Assembly (NCBI GenBank): GCA_023229435.1
Contig: JALNZF010000011.1
Location: 30,901 to 94,900 of the forward strand
DNA from: Nitrospirota bacterium
Lineage (GTDB): Bacteria; Nitrospirota; UBA9217
Direction: 5' to 3'
DNA length: 64,000 nucleotides
Positions 17,098-27,025 of the stretch are shown in pieces (position 1 is the stretch's first letter; each line of letters starts with the position of its first letter). The translations under genes were made by a program, and so were the position numbers. The notes under the pieces are model-generated. The model saw nothing but the letters and a program-made list of their open reading frames with translations, made no database searches and had not been told where the DNA came from.

Positions 17098-20000
17098 CGA
17101 TCATAGGGATGTCCTGCATTTTCCCCGGTGCGGGCACGGTCGGGGAATACTGGCAGAATATCCTGTCCAAAGTGGACGCGATCAGCGATCCCCCGGAGGA
17201 TTGGGAAGCCGCGCGTTTTTTTGATCCGGCGTCCCGGACGAACGACCGCATTTACTGCAAGAAGGGCGGATACCTCGGTGAACTGGCCCGCTTCGATCCC
17301 CTCGAATTCGGGATCATGCCATCGTCCGTCGACGGCGGCGAGCCGGACCATCTCATTTCGCTCAGGGTTGCAAAGGAAGCCCTCGACGACGCGGGATACC
17401 GCGAGGACATGATCGACGCCGAACGGACGGAAGTGATCGTCGGCAGGGGGACGTACATCAACCGGGGAGTGATCAACACCTTTCAGCACGGGGTAGCGAT
17501 CGACCAGACGCTCGAGATTCTGAAAGAGCTTCACCCGGAATATACGGACGATGAGCTGCAAAAAATAAAAAAACGCCTGAAGGAAAGCCTCCCGCCATTC
17601 AACGCGGAGACGGTGTCCAGCCTCGTACCCAATGTGTTGGCGGGCCGGATTGCGAACAGGCTGAACTTCATGGGAGCCAACTACCTGGTCGACGCGGCAT
17701 GCGCTTCTTCCCTGGTTGCTGTCGAGCACGGGATGCGCGACCTCCAGGCCGGGAAATGCGACCTTGCGCTTGTGGGAGGAGTGAATGCTTCCATCCCTCC
17801 ACCTATTCTCATGATCTTCTGCCAGATCAACGCATTGTCAAGGAAGCAGAAAATGAGTCCATTCGACGAGTCCGCCGACGGAACGATGCTGGGCGAGGGC
17901 CTGGGGTTTGTGACGCTCAAGAGAAGGAGCGACGCCGAGCGGGACGGGAACAGGATTTACGCGGTCCTCAAGTCCGTTGGCATCGCCAGCGACGGACGTA
18001 AACTGGGACTGCTGACACCGCGTCTCGAAGGGGAGGCATTGGCGATCCGACGCGCTTACGAGACGGCAGGTATATCACCTTCAACTATCGGGCTGGTCGA
18101 AGCCCACGGAACTGCTACGACCGTGGGCGACCTCACCGAATTCCAGGCCCTGAAGAGCGTTTTCGGCCCGAGCGCGCCGGGACGTCCAACGTGCGCCGTA
18201 GGCACGGTAAAGTCCATGATAGGGCACCTTATACCGGCTTCGGGAATGGCCGGCCTCATAAAGACCGCTCTTGCCCTTTACCACAAGGTGCTGCCGCCGA
18301 CCCTGAACTGTTCAAAGCCGAATCCGGCCCTCGAACTGGACGGCTCGCCGTTTTATATCAACACCGAGACGCGGCCGTGGATACACGGCACGGAAGGCGT
18401 TCCCCGCAGGGCGGGCGTGAACGCATTCGGCTTCGGCGGGATCAATGCTCACGCGGTGCTCGAGGAATACACCGGCGCACGAGAGGTCGTTGCCGGCCAC
18501 CTGCATCAGAAATGGGACACGGAGTTTCTGCTTTTCCAGGGGACTACACGGGACGATCTGATCAAGGCCATGGGCCGGACAGCGGACTTTGTAAAGGCGA
18601 ACCCGGAAGTCAATTTGAAGGATCTCGCTTATTCCCTGAACAAGGATTGGCAGATGTCGGAATCGCGTCTCGCGATCGTGGCAAAATCCGCCGAAGACCT
18701 GTCGAAAAAAATCGAGTATGCCGCAAAGGCCCTCGGGGACCCATCCTGCTCCCGGATCCGGGACAGGCAGGGCATTTATTTCTTCGAGAAGCCCTTGGGC
18801 AGGGATGGTAAGACCGCGTTCCTTTTTCCCGGCGAGGGATCGCAGTATCCGACGATGCTCGCCGACCTCTGCATCCATTTCCCGGAGGTGCGAACCGCTT
18901 TCGATCTGCTCGACCGCGCGTTCGCGCGGCACGAGAGGGGTTATCTCCCGAGCGATACGATCTTTCCTCCGCCCCTGGCCGGAAAGAATGGCAAACGCGA
19001 CCTCTGGGCCATGGACAGCGCGGCGGAGGCGGTATTTGCCGCAAACCAGGCGTTGCTCGCGCTCCTGTCCTGCCTCAAGATCAAGCCGGACGTATTGCTC
19101 GGCCACAGCACCGGCGAGTACAACGCGCTGCTTGCGTCGGGGATGATAAAGATTGAAAGCAGCGAAGGGTTCATCGAATTTGTACTCGGGGTGAACAGGG
19201 TTTATGAGAAGTTCGCGAAAGAGGGCGGCGTTGCCGAAGGAGTGCTGCTGTCCGCCGGAGCGGTAAAGAGAGAAGACATCGATGCGCTCATCGCTCGGAG
19301 TTCCGAACCGCTCTATATCGCCATGGACAACTGCCCGAACCAGGTTGTCCTGTGCGGATCGGACAGCGCCATAAAGATCGTCGAGAAATGGCTCAGAAAG
19401 AACGGATCGCTGGCCGAACGTTTTCCGTTCGGCCGCGCCTATCACACCCCGCTGTTCGAGGCGATCTGCGGGCCGCTCCTCGATTATTTCAAGGGAATGG
19501 ACGTGCACGCCCCCGCGATCAGAACGTATTCGTGCGTGACCGCGGCTCCCTATCCCGGCGATCCCGCCGCCATACGGGAACTTGCGACATCCCAGTGGGC
19601 TAGGCGAGTGCGCTTTACCGAGACCATCGACGCGATGTACAACGACGGGGTACGCGTTTTTGTCGAGGTGGGGCCGAGGGGCAATCTGACCGCGTTCGTC
19701 GATGACATTCTGCAAAAAAGACCGCATCTTGCCGTGCCCAGCAACCTGCACCGGAAATCCGGAATCTCGCAGCTCAATCACCTGCTCGGCATGCTTGCGG
19801 CGCACCATGTACCCTTTGATCCCGCGCTGCTGTATCAATATCGTTCGCCGGTCGATCTTTTTTCCGCAGTGACCGGGGAAGGATCGGTAAAGCGAAAAAA
19901 GCTGCGAGTGGCGGCGAAGGTAGAGCTGACACTGCCGCGGCTCGGCCTGAAGGACGCCGACCAGCTGAGACGGCCTGCATCGCAGACCGCCGAGGAAAGA

Positions 20001-21977
20001 AGGCCCGGGCTGTCACGGCCGACGGCAGCAAGAGATACTGCCCGTGCCGTTGCGCCGGACGCCAGATCGCTCATCATGATGAACCATCTGAAGACCATGG
20101 AGCAGTTTTTGCAGGCCCAGCAGGAGGTCTTCCAGACCTTCCTCGGAAGCAGGGGCGGCAACACCTTAATTCTGCCGGAAAAAATCGGGAGCGAAGTCCG
20201 GTGCAGCGCTCGGGAAAAGCGTACCGGGATTTCGGCAGCGGGTATAGACGCTTCCTCCCGGAAGCTTCCCTTTGTCAGGGAGATCGTTTCGCTTGAAGCC
20301 GGGAAAGAAGCGGTGGTTTTGTGCAGGGTCACTATCGACGAAGACCGTTTCCTGCTGGATCACGCCATAGGCGGAAAAGTCTCGGAAACGGACCCGCATC
20401 TCGCCGCGCTTCCCGTCATGCCTCTTACCTTCAGCATGGAGATCCTGGCGGAGGGCGCCGCTGTTCTGATGCCGGGGAAAAAACTGGTCGGCATGAGGGA
20501 GGTCCGCGCATATCGCTGGATCGGTCTGGATAATGCCGCCCGCGTCTTGAAGATCACCGCAAAGACCAGGGCCGGAGCGCCGGGCGAAGTCGAGGTGCAG
20601 GTTCGGGAGGCCGAAGACGCGGATGTCCGCAGCGGCAGGCCGCGAATGCCGATCATCGAAGGGATTATGGTGTTCAACGACGCCTATTCCGCACCACCCG
20701 AGGCGGCGCCCCACGTCCTTAAGGACAGCCGGCCGTCGAAGTGGTCCGGGGCCGGTCTGTACGACGGCTTCATGTTCCACGGTCCGTCTCTCCAGGGGGT
20801 CGCTGCTATGGAACTCTGGGGCGAGAACGGCACGACGGCGGTACTGAAGGGCATGCCCACGAACGGTCTTTTCGCCTCGCGCCCGGCCGTCGCATTTCTA
20901 TGCGACCCGATCGTGCTCGACGCGGCGGGGCAGGTGATTGCTTACTGGACCTCGGACCACCTGAGAAAGGCGTATCACATATTCCCCTTCAGACTGGAGG
21001 CGCTCCATCTTTTCGGCCCGGCGCTGGAAGTGGGCGAATCGGCGGAGTGCAGGGCCAGGATAGAGCTGATCGAGGATACCCTGGTAAGGTCGGATATTGA
21101 TATCGTGGGGCCGGATGGACGGATCAGGGCGAGCATGAACGGGTGGTGGGACCGGAGATTCGACCTGCCCGACGAGTTTTTTTCCCTTCGCAGCTCTCCG
21201 GCAAAAGGAATGATGAGCAGGGAGTTTCCGGTTCCCGAAGGTGCAGGTTTCTCCGGCTTGTCCTGCGCGATCCTCGACATGCCCACGGAATTTCTGACCG
21301 CGCACGATATGATCTGGCTCCGTGTTCTCGCTCATCTGGTACTGAGCAAAAAAGAGCGGGCCGCGTGGTCCGGCATCAAAGGGACGGACCAGCGCGTCAT
21401 GGAATGGCTCCTCGGCCGTGTGGCGGCCAAGGACGCGGTCAGACTGCTTCTCAGGAAACAGGGAAAAATCGGGATCTGCCCGGCCGACGTTGAAATCGGC
21501 GTTGACGCGAACGGCAGGCCGTTTGTCGAAAGCATTCGGGGGGAAAAGGGGATACAGCCGCCGCTGTCTATTTCCCACACCAACGGCATTGCCATAGCGG
21601 CGGCGGGCGGCTCCGGTTCCGGGCTCGGCATTGACGTGGAACTGCTCCGGCACCTGGATACAGGTTTCGACGATGTCGCCTTTACGGAGGAGGAAAAAGA
21701 GATCCTGCGAGGCATTACCCCTTCCGGCGATCACGAGTGGCTGCTTCGTTTCTGGTGTGCTAAGGAGGCTGCGGCCAAGGCGCTCGGCAAGGGGCTTATG
21801 GGAAATCCCAGGAACATGACCATACGGGCCGTCGAACAAAAGACGGGCACGCTCAGGGTGGACGCAGCGGGAAAAATGATGTCGCACCTCCCGGCCGGGA
21901 ACGGCAGGCAACTGGATGCAAATACTTTCCGCGAGGGTGATTTGATCGTTGCAATATCGACATATCAAGCGAGGTGA
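17085..21977 (+). CDS. PUFA-synthase-like megasynthase KS-AT-DH-PPTase
   Basis: 1630 residues from a GTG start that overlaps the previous gene by 13 bases. Ketosynthase 1-460 with the complete triad Cys206 (DAACASS), His341 (EAHGTAT) and His381 (SMIGHL), so it is not a chain-length-factor type. Acyltransferase with FLFPGEGSQYP near 577 and Ser675 in GHSTGEY. Helical linker near 1000. Double-hotdog dehydratase with His1093 (LLDHAIGG), PVMPLT and Asp1279 (VLDAAGQ). C-terminal 4'-phosphopantetheinyl transferase with GLGIDVE (Asp1517) and FWCAKEAAAKALGKG. There is no ACP inside, so it must act on the ACP of the preceding protein or the free ACP that follows. The built-in PPTase could activate both. 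It resembles type I synthases of PUFA-like secondary lipids; the product is unknown. Confidence 0.9.
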   Translation: MDEIAIIGMSCIFPGAGTVGEYWQNILSKVDAISDPPEDWEAARFFDPASRTNDRIYCKKGGYLGELARFDPLEFGIMPSSVDGGEPDHLISLRVAKEALDDAGYREDMIDAERTEVIVGRGTYINRGVINTFQHGVAIDQTLEILKELHPEYTDDELQKIKKRLKESLPPFNAETVSSLVPNVLAGRIANRLNFMGANYLVDAACASSLVAVEHGMRDLQAGKCDLALVGGVNASIPPPILMIFCQINALSRKQKMSPFDESADGTMLGEGLGFVTLKRRSDAERDGNRIYAVLKSVGIASDGRKLGLLTPRLEGEALAIRRAYETAGISPSTIGLVEAHGTATTVGDLTEFQALKSVFGPSAPGRPTCAVGTVKSMIGHLIPASGMAGLIKTALALYHKVLPPTLNCSKPNPALELDGSPFYINTETRPWIHGTEGVPRRAGVNAFGFGGINAHAVLEEYTGAREVVAGHLHQKWDTEFLLFQGTTRDDLIKAMGRTADFVKANPEVNLKDLAYSLNKDWQMSESRLAIVAKSAEDLSKKIEYAAKALGDPSCSRIRDRQGIYFFEKPLGRDGKTAFLFPGEGSQYPTMLADLCIHFPEVRTAFDLLDRAFARHERGYLPSDTIFPPPLAGKNGKRDLWAMDSAAEAVFAANQALLALLSCLKIKPDVLLGHSTGEYNALLASGMIKIESSEGFIEFVLGVNRVYEKFAKEGGVAEGVLLSAGAVKREDIDALIARSSEPLYIAMDNCPNQVVLCGSDSAIKIVEKWLRKNGSLAERFPFGRAYHTPLFEAICGPLLDYFKGMDVHAPAIRTYSCVTAAPYPGDPAAIRELATSQWARRVRFTETIDAMYNDGVRVFVEVGPRGNLTAFVDDILQKRPHLAVPSNLHRKSGISQLNHLLGMLAAHHVPFDPALLYQYRSPVDLFSAVTGEGSVKRKKLRVAAKVELTLPRLGLKDADQLRRPASQTAEERRPGLSRPTAARDTARAVAPDARSLIMMNHLKTMEQFLQAQQEVFQTFLGSRGGNTLILPEKIGSEVRCSAREKRTGISAAGIDASSRKLPFVREIVSLEAGKEAVVLCRVTIDEDRFLLDHAIGGKVSETDPHLAALPVMPLTFSMEILAEGAAVLMPGKKLVGMREVRAYRWIGLDNAARVLKITAKTRAGAPGEVEVQVREAEDADVRSGRPRMPIIEGIMVFNDAYSAPPEAAPHVLKDSRPSKWSGAGLYDGFMFHGPSLQGVAAMELWGENGTTAVLKGMPTNGLFASRPAVAFLCDPIVLDAAGQVIAYWTSDHLRKAYHIFPFRLEALHLFGPALEVGESAECRARIELIEDTLVRSDIDIVGPDGRIRASMNGWWDRRFDLPDEFFSLRSSPAKGMMSREFPVPEGAGFSGLSCAILDMPTEFLTAHDMIWLRVLAHLVLSKKERAAWSGIKGTDQRVMEWLLGRVAAKDAVRLLLRKQGKIGICPADVEIGVDANGRPFVESIRGEKGIQPPLSISHTNGIAIAAAGGSGSGLGIDVELLRHLDTGFDDVAFTEEEKEILRGITPSGDHEWLLRFWCAKEAAAKALGKGLMGNPRNMTIRAVEQKTGTLRVDAAGKMMSHLPAGNGRQLDANTFREGDLIVAISTYQAR

Positions 21978-21979
21978 AC

Positions 21980-22291
21980 ATGAACGAACATCAAGCGGCA
22001 GGCGCAATAAGCGCGGAAACGATTCAATCCGGACTTACCGGCATTCTGAAGGAGATGACGGCCGACTGGGACCTTTTTTATTCAGGCGATATCGGCGCCG
22101 ACACGAAATTGATCGAGGAACTCGGGTTTGAATCGATCGACATCGTCCAACTCGTGGTTGCCATCCAGGAGCATTTCAAACGCCGGGATTTTCCGTTCGA
22201 GGAACTTCTGATGGCGGACGGAAGGTACGTTGACGAGATCACGGTGCGCGATACGGTGTCGTTTCTCCATGGCCATCTCAATTCCCATTAA
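21980..22291 (+). CDS. Stand-alone acyl carrier protein
   Basis: 103 residues with the 4'-phosphopantetheine site ELGFESIDIVQLV, helix-rich and acidic, typical of a discrete ACP. ATG 21980 has GAGG at 21971-21974, which overlaps the end of the megasynthase gene. It probably carries a starter or finished chain between the megasynthases and the downstream tailoring enzymes, and is loaded by the PPTase of the neighbouring protein. This is inference from position. Confidence 0.88.
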   Translation: MNEHQAAGAISAETIQSGLTGILKEMTADWDLFYSGDIGADTKLIEELGFESIDIVQLVVAIQEHFKRRDFPFEELLMADGRYVDEITVRDTVSFLHGHLNSH

Positions 22292-22303
22292 GGAGATTTT
22301 TTT

Positions 22304-23902
22304 ATGACTTCGACATTATTCATCGGTCTTGATGGGGCCACCTTCACGGTCCTGGATCCGCTCATGGAGAACGGCACCATGCCGTTCCTCAAAGAATTCG
22401 TGAAGGGCGGGACGCGCGCCGACCTCTTGTCGACCCCGAATCCGCTCACCCCGCCGGCGTGGATTTCATTAATGACCGGGCGCACCCCCGGCAATCACGG
22501 GGTCTTCGATTTCATTTGGGCGGAGGAACGGAAGAGCGACCATTACTTCACGCTTTACAACTTTCGCGATATCCAATGCGAAACCATATGGTCCATTGCG
22601 AGCAGGCAGAACAAACGGGTGTGTTCGCTCAATTTCCCCATGATGTCGCCGCCCCCGGCCGTAGCGGGATGCATCGTGCCCGGGCTGGTATCGTGGAAGC
22701 ATCTGCGCCGCAATGTTCATCCGTCCGACCTCTATGACAAGCTCAAACAACTGCCGGGTTTCAATTCCAAGGAACTGGCCTGGGATTTCGACCTGGAAAA
22801 AAAAGCGGAACGGGGCATCCCCAAAGAAGAGTACGAGCGCTGGGTGCAGTTTCATATGCGGCGGGAAAGATTGTGGTTTGATATAACACGGCATATAATG
22901 CGGACCGAGCCCTGCGACCTGACCGCCATTCTTTTTGACGGGCCGGACAAACTCATGCACATGGGTTACCGCTTCCTGGACCCGAAGGTATTTCCCGAAA
23001 AACCGTCGGCGTGGGACTTGAAGATGCGCGATCTCTGTCTGGGATTCTTCAGGGAACTGGACGGGTTCATCAAGGAACTGGTTGAAATTGCGGGCCCCGA
23101 TGCCAGGACCTTGATCGCTTCCGATCATGGATTCGGTCCGACCTGGGAGGTGTTCCGGGTAAACACCTGGCTTAGCAACAAGGGCTATCTCACCTGGAAG
23201 GATCTGAACGGCCTGGACCGGGAGGGCAAGGAAAAAGCGCAAAAAGTGATAGACCACCATTTCGTCCTGCTGGACTGGGACAAAACGACGGCTTATGCGC
23301 GCTCCGTCACATCGAACGGCATTTATATCCGCGTTGCAAAGTCTCCCGGCCAAAGCGGCGTGCCCGCGGAACAGTATGCTGCATTTCGCTCCCGCCTGAT
23401 CGAGGAATTGCTCGATGTGCGCGATCCCGGGACGAATGAGCGCATTATCAAACGTGTCATGACCAGAGAAGAGGCCTATCCGGGAAGCTGCAACGCGCAG
23501 GCGCCCGATCTCACGCTCGTGATGCGCGATCATAGTTTTATATCCATTCTGAACAAAGAGCCCGTGGTGTACCGGCGTCCCGACGTCGACGGCACGCACT
23601 ATCCCAAGGGTATATTCCTGGCCAAAGGCCCCGGTATCCGTGCCGGAGAAACCGCCTCGCAGATGTCGATCGCAGATGTGGCGCCAGGCCTCTTATTTAG
23701 CCTCGGTCTCGACATTCCCGGAGATTTTGAAGGCCTAATGCCGTCTCACGTGTTCGAACACGCTTACCTGGACGCGCATCCCTGTAAGACCGGGAAGCCC
23801 ACCGTGTGTGTCAACGGCGACGGGAAAGCGGCCGCGCCTATGGGGGAAGAAGAAAAGAAGGAGATCTTCGAACAGCTCAAGGCGCTTGGATATATGGAAT
23901 AA
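22304..23902 (+). CDS. Alkaline-phosphatase-superfamily phosphodiesterase, second copy
   Basis: 532 residues of the same superfamily as the protein at 8435, but diverged and longer. Motifs: FIGLDGATF (Asp10), STPNPLTPPAWISLMTGRTPGNHGVFDF (probable nucleophile Thr49), DGPDKLMH, IASDHGF, and DGTHYPKGIFLAKGPG with the late metal His. The C-terminal half is like phosphoglycerate-mutase/AP-type proteins, and the last residues are QLKALGYME. No signal peptide. AAGGAG lies upstream. It sits between the ACP and the alpha/beta hydrolase. It might remove or transfer a phosphorylated or sulfated head group; the substrate cannot be read. Confidence 0.87.
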   Translation: MTSTLFIGLDGATFTVLDPLMENGTMPFLKEFVKGGTRADLLSTPNPLTPPAWISLMTGRTPGNHGVFDFIWAEERKSDHYFTLYNFRDIQCETIWSIASRQNKRVCSLNFPMMSPPPAVAGCIVPGLVSWKHLRRNVHPSDLYDKLKQLPGFNSKELAWDFDLEKKAERGIPKEEYERWVQFHMRRERLWFDITRHIMRTEPCDLTAILFDGPDKLMHMGYRFLDPKVFPEKPSAWDLKMRDLCLGFFRELDGFIKELVEIAGPDARTLIASDHGFGPTWEVFRVNTWLSNKGYLTWKDLNGLDREGKEKAQKVIDHHFVLLDWDKTTAYARSVTSNGIYIRVAKSPGQSGVPAEQYAAFRSRLIEELLDVRDPGTNERIIKRVMTREEAYPGSCNAQAPDLTLVMRDHSFISILNKEPVVYRRPDVDGTHYPKGIFLAKGPGIRAGETASQMSIADVAPGLLFSLGLDIPGDFEGLMPSHVFEHAYLDAHPCKTGKPTVCVNGDGKAAAPMGEEEKKEIFEQLKALGYME

Positions 23903-23909
23903 TACTGCC

Positions 23910-24791
23910 ATGTCTATGAAAAAGATAAAATGTAATGGTATAGTCCTGAATTGCTGGAGCGTAGGGGAAGGAGAGGACGTCGTCCTGATTCACGGGCTCG
24001 CTGCGAACCACGCCTTCTGGAGGCTCGACGTGCTTCTCTCATTTGCGAAGAGTCACCGGGTGACCATATACGACCAGAGAGGGCATGGATACAGCGAGAT
24101 GCCGCCGGAAGGGTATACTTCCGGTGATATGGCGGAAGACCTTCACGACCTGCTCCGGCATCACGATATCTCGCACGCCCACCTTATCGGGCACAGCCTC
24201 GGCGGACTTGTAGCGCTCCACTATGCCGCCATCCATCCCGAGCGGGTGAGCAGCCTGACCATTGCCGATTCCCGGGTTCGCGCGTTTCAATCGAACAACT
24301 ATGCAACGGATTGGCCGCACTGGGAAACGGCGACCATGAAGCTCAAGGAAATAGGACTCTCTGTCCGCGAAGAGGAGGCCGAAGCCGGCCTCTGGCTTCT
24401 TGAGCAGCTTGCATCGACAGAGTGGCAGCAAGCGAGAGACAAGCTGAAGGGAAGCCAGCTATTCATTCCCTTCGGCGGGTGGAGTGGCGGAAATAAATCC
24501 GCCGACCGCTGGCTCAAACTCATGAAGACAACGACCGCCAAAAAGGATTTGACATCGCTGGCTGGCCTGACCGTAGAAAAGTTGTCGATGATCCAGGTCC
24601 CCACGCTGGCGTTGTATGGAGAACATTCTCCGACCCTGCAATCTATGCGGGGATTGATGGAGCACCTTCCGCACTGTAAGACCGTGATTGTGCCGGGGAA
24701 GGGACATTTTTTCCCATTGACGCAGCCGAAACTATTCTTCGACATAGTCAGTCAGTTTTTAAATTCACTACAAGAGGTGAAATTACGATGA
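23910..24791 (+). CDS. Alpha/beta hydrolase
   Basis: 293 residues with the classical alpha/beta hydrolase order: VVLIHGLAANHAFWR (oxyanion hole), YDQRGHGYSE, nucleophile Ser in GHSLGG, acid-region TLALYGEHSP and catalytic His in GKGHFFPLTQP. Lipid and polyketide clusters often carry one as a thioesterase or lipase. I infer release or editing of the ACP- or CoA-bound chain. ATG 23910 lies seven bases after the previous stop, and its own stop overlaps the next start as ATGA. Confidence 0.85.
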   Translation: MSMKKIKCNGIVLNCWSVGEGEDVVLIHGLAANHAFWRLDVLLSFAKSHRVTIYDQRGHGYSEMPPEGYTSGDMAEDLHDLLRHHDISHAHLIGHSLGGLVALHYAAIHPERVSSLTIADSRVRAFQSNNYATDWPHWETATMKLKEIGLSVREEEAEAGLWLLEQLASTEWQQARDKLKGSQLFIPFGGWSGGNKSADRWLKLMKTTTAKKDLTSLAGLTVEKLSMIQVPTLALYGEHSPTLQSMRGLMEHLPHCKTVIVPGKGHFFPLTQPKLFFDIVSQFLNSLQEVKLR

Positions 24792-25831
24792 AGATAACGA
24801 TGTTTATGTTTTTGTTCCTTACGATTCTGCTTTCTCCCGCCTTTCTGCGTGCTGAGGTGCGGCGTTCCGAACGGGGCAGGGACGTGCGGACTCCCGTCGA
24901 AATGCAGAAGGAATCAGACGGAACCGGGTTTAACCACCCCGGAGACTACGGACGGGAAATTAAATTCGAAGGGAGCGCCCGTTACTACGAACTTCATGTA
25001 CCTGCTTTGTACGACAAGTCAAAACCGACACCCGCAGTACTGGTATTTCACGGCGGCGGCGGCGATCCCGGCGCGGTACGATATGAATCCGGAATGGACA
25101 AAACCTCCGACGAAGGAGGGTTCATCGCGGTCTATCCCGGCGGTCACCCGTCAAAGTGGTTCACGAAGAGCCGCTTGCTCCTCTGGAACGACGGCAGGCC
25201 CGATAAGGACGGAAAATTCAGCAAGGTGGACGATGTCGGCTTCGTGATGGCCGTGCTCGACGACCTTGCGAAACGGCTCAATATTGACAAGAAACGGATC
25301 TACGCGGCCGGTTATTCGAACGGGGCCCAGTTCACTTACCGGCTGGCAAAAAGACTTTCGGACCGCATCGCCGCGATCTCAACAATCGCGGGAAACCGTC
25401 CGCCGAAGGATGAATTCGATCCGGTCCCCTCGCGGCCGATGCCCGTAATGCAGTTTTCCGGCAAGGAAGACCCCATCTCTCCCTATAATGGCGGACGTCC
25501 TCCGGGTGCAGCCGCGCTGTCGGCGGTCATACAGCCGGTGAATGAGACCGTAAAGTCATGGGTGGAATTCGACAAGTGCCCGCCTGAACCGTCAGCGACC
25601 AAGAGAGTCGGACAGACCGAAATGAAACGCTGGGGGCCGTGCCAGTGCGGCACCGAAGTCGTTCTTTGGACCCTGGAGACCGGTGGTCACACCTGGCCGG
25701 GAGGCAGGGTGATGCCGAATGTGGAAGCGCTGGGGCTGGGCAAACTGGGGAATATAGACCGCAATATCAACGCGTCCGATCTCATGTGGGATTTTTTCAA
25801 GAACCATCCCCTCGACGGCTGTGGGAAGTAA
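24788..25831 (+). CDS. Secreted esterase, PHB-depolymerase/feruloyl-esterase (LpqC) type
   Basis: 347 residues with a signal peptide (KITMFMFLFLTILLSPAF, cleavage near LRA). Conserved features: YELHVPALYD, VLVFHGGGGDPG, nucleophile Ser in AGYSNGAQFTYRLA, FSGKEDPISPYNGG with a catalytic Asp candidate, and GGHTWPGG with the His. The family hydrolyses ester bonds of polyhydroxyalkanoates or feruloyl esters. Here it would act outside the cytoplasm, unusual beside cytoplasmic megasynthases. ATGA overlap with the preceding gene. Confidence 0.85.
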   Translation: MKITMFMFLFLTILLSPAFLRAEVRRSERGRDVRTPVEMQKESDGTGFNHPGDYGREIKFEGSARYYELHVPALYDKSKPTPAVLVFHGGGGDPGAVRYESGMDKTSDEGGFIAVYPGGHPSKWFTKSRLLLWNDGRPDKDGKFSKVDDVGFVMAVLDDLAKRLNIDKKRIYAAGYSNGAQFTYRLAKRLSDRIAAISTIAGNRPPKDEFDPVPSRPMPVMQFSGKEDPISPYNGGRPPGAAALSAVIQPVNETVKSWVEFDKCPPEPSATKRVGQTEMKRWGPCQCGTEVVLWTLETGGHTWPGGRVMPNVEALGLGKLGNIDRNINASDLMWDFFKNHPLDGCGK

Positions 25832-25834
25832 AGA

Positions 25835-27025
25835 ATGACAAAGAGGGCATTATCCGGTCTCAGGATAATCGACCTGAGCCAGGGCATTGCAGGGTCGTAT
25901 TGCACGAAACTTCTGTCGGGTTTCGGCGCCGACGTGATAAAAGTGGAGCGGCCCGGGACAGGCGACAGAATGCGGGCTCTCGGGCCCTTCTGCAGGAACG
26001 AGGAAGGCTTGGAAACGAGCATTCCTTTTCTCTGGTTCAATACGGGCAAAAAAAGTGTCACGCTGAACTTCGAAACGGAAAAAGGCGTGGAACTGCTGAA
26101 GCGTCTGTCCGAAGTTGCCGACGTGATTGTTGAGGATGTTTCACCCGGCATCACGAGCAGCCGCGGATTAAATTACGAAGTTCTTCGAAAGACGCATCCG
26201 GGACTTATCATGACGTCTATTTCTCCTTTTGGTCTGACGGGGCCCTACAGTAATTACAATGCTGAAGAAATCGAGCTCAATGCCCTGAGCGGCGGAATGT
26301 ATATGACGGGGGACCCGCAAAAAGCCCCGCTCGCGGCAGGCCCGGCCCTTTACCAGTATACGGCGGGCCAGCATGCTTATATTGCTACGCTCATGGCCCT
26401 GTTTCAGCGCGGCTCCCGCGGAGAAGGGCAGCAGGTGGACGTGTCTACCCAGGAAAGCGGCCTTGAGCATATAGAAATAACGTTGTCCTATCAGCTGCAG
26501 CAGAAGAAAAATGGTAAAAGGGGCGGACACCTGTTTGTTCCCTGGGGAACGTACGAGTGCAGGGATGGATATGCCACCGTAATCTCGATGCCCTATCGCC
26601 ACTGGCACCGGAGCGCCGACTTGTTCGAAGATCCCCGCTTATTCGGAAAAAAGTATGCCGGACTCAGAGACCGGATGGCTCTTCGCGAGGAGTACGAGGA
26701 GATACTTAAGCCTTGCGTGAAAGCACGCGGGAAAAGGGAGCTTTTTCATGAAGGACAGGCGCGCAATCTTGCCTTCGGGTATGTTGCCGGCATCGACGAA
26801 GTCCTTGGCTCTCCGCAGCACCGGGAAAGAGGGTTTTTCGAGGAAGTAGATCATCCGGTCGCCGGCAAACACCAATACTGCGGCGCGCCTTTCAAGATGT
26901 CCGAAACTCCCTGGCAAACGGCCAGTGCCCCTCTCCTTGGAGAGCATAACGCGGATGTATACGGAGGGGTTCTCGGGTGCTCTCCCGAGGAGATGCAGCA
27001 ACTCGCGGACGGGGGGGTCATATGA
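25835..27025 (+). CDS. Class III CoA-transferase subunit lacking the catalytic Asp
   Basis: 396 residues of the CaiB/BaiF family: LSGLRIIDLSQGIAGSYCTKLLSGFGADVIKVE, LNFETEKGVELLKRL, LIMTSISPFGLTGPYS and GEGQQVDVSTQE. At the position of the nucleophilic Asp that forms the acyl-anhydride in this family it has Gln174 (ALYQYTAG). The paralogue that follows keeps Asp171. Benzylsuccinate CoA-transferase (BbsE/BbsF) is a known heterodimer with one inactive subunit, so a similar pairing is likely. Ends in an ATGA overlap with its partner. Confidence 0.88.
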   Translation: MTKRALSGLRIIDLSQGIAGSYCTKLLSGFGADVIKVERPGTGDRMRALGPFCRNEEGLETSIPFLWFNTGKKSVTLNFETEKGVELLKRLSEVADVIVEDVSPGITSSRGLNYEVLRKTHPGLIMTSISPFGLTGPYSNYNAEEIELNALSGGMYMTGDPQKAPLAAGPALYQYTAGQHAYIATLMALFQRGSRGEGQQVDVSTQESGLEHIEITLSYQLQQKKNGKRGGHLFVPWGTYECRDGYATVISMPYRHWHRSADLFEDPRLFGKKYAGLRDRMALREEYEEILKPCVKARGKRELFHEGQARNLAFGYVAGIDEVLGSPQHRERGFFEEVDHPVAGKHQYCGAPFKMSETPWQTASAPLLGEHNADVYGGVLGCSPEEMQQLADGGVI

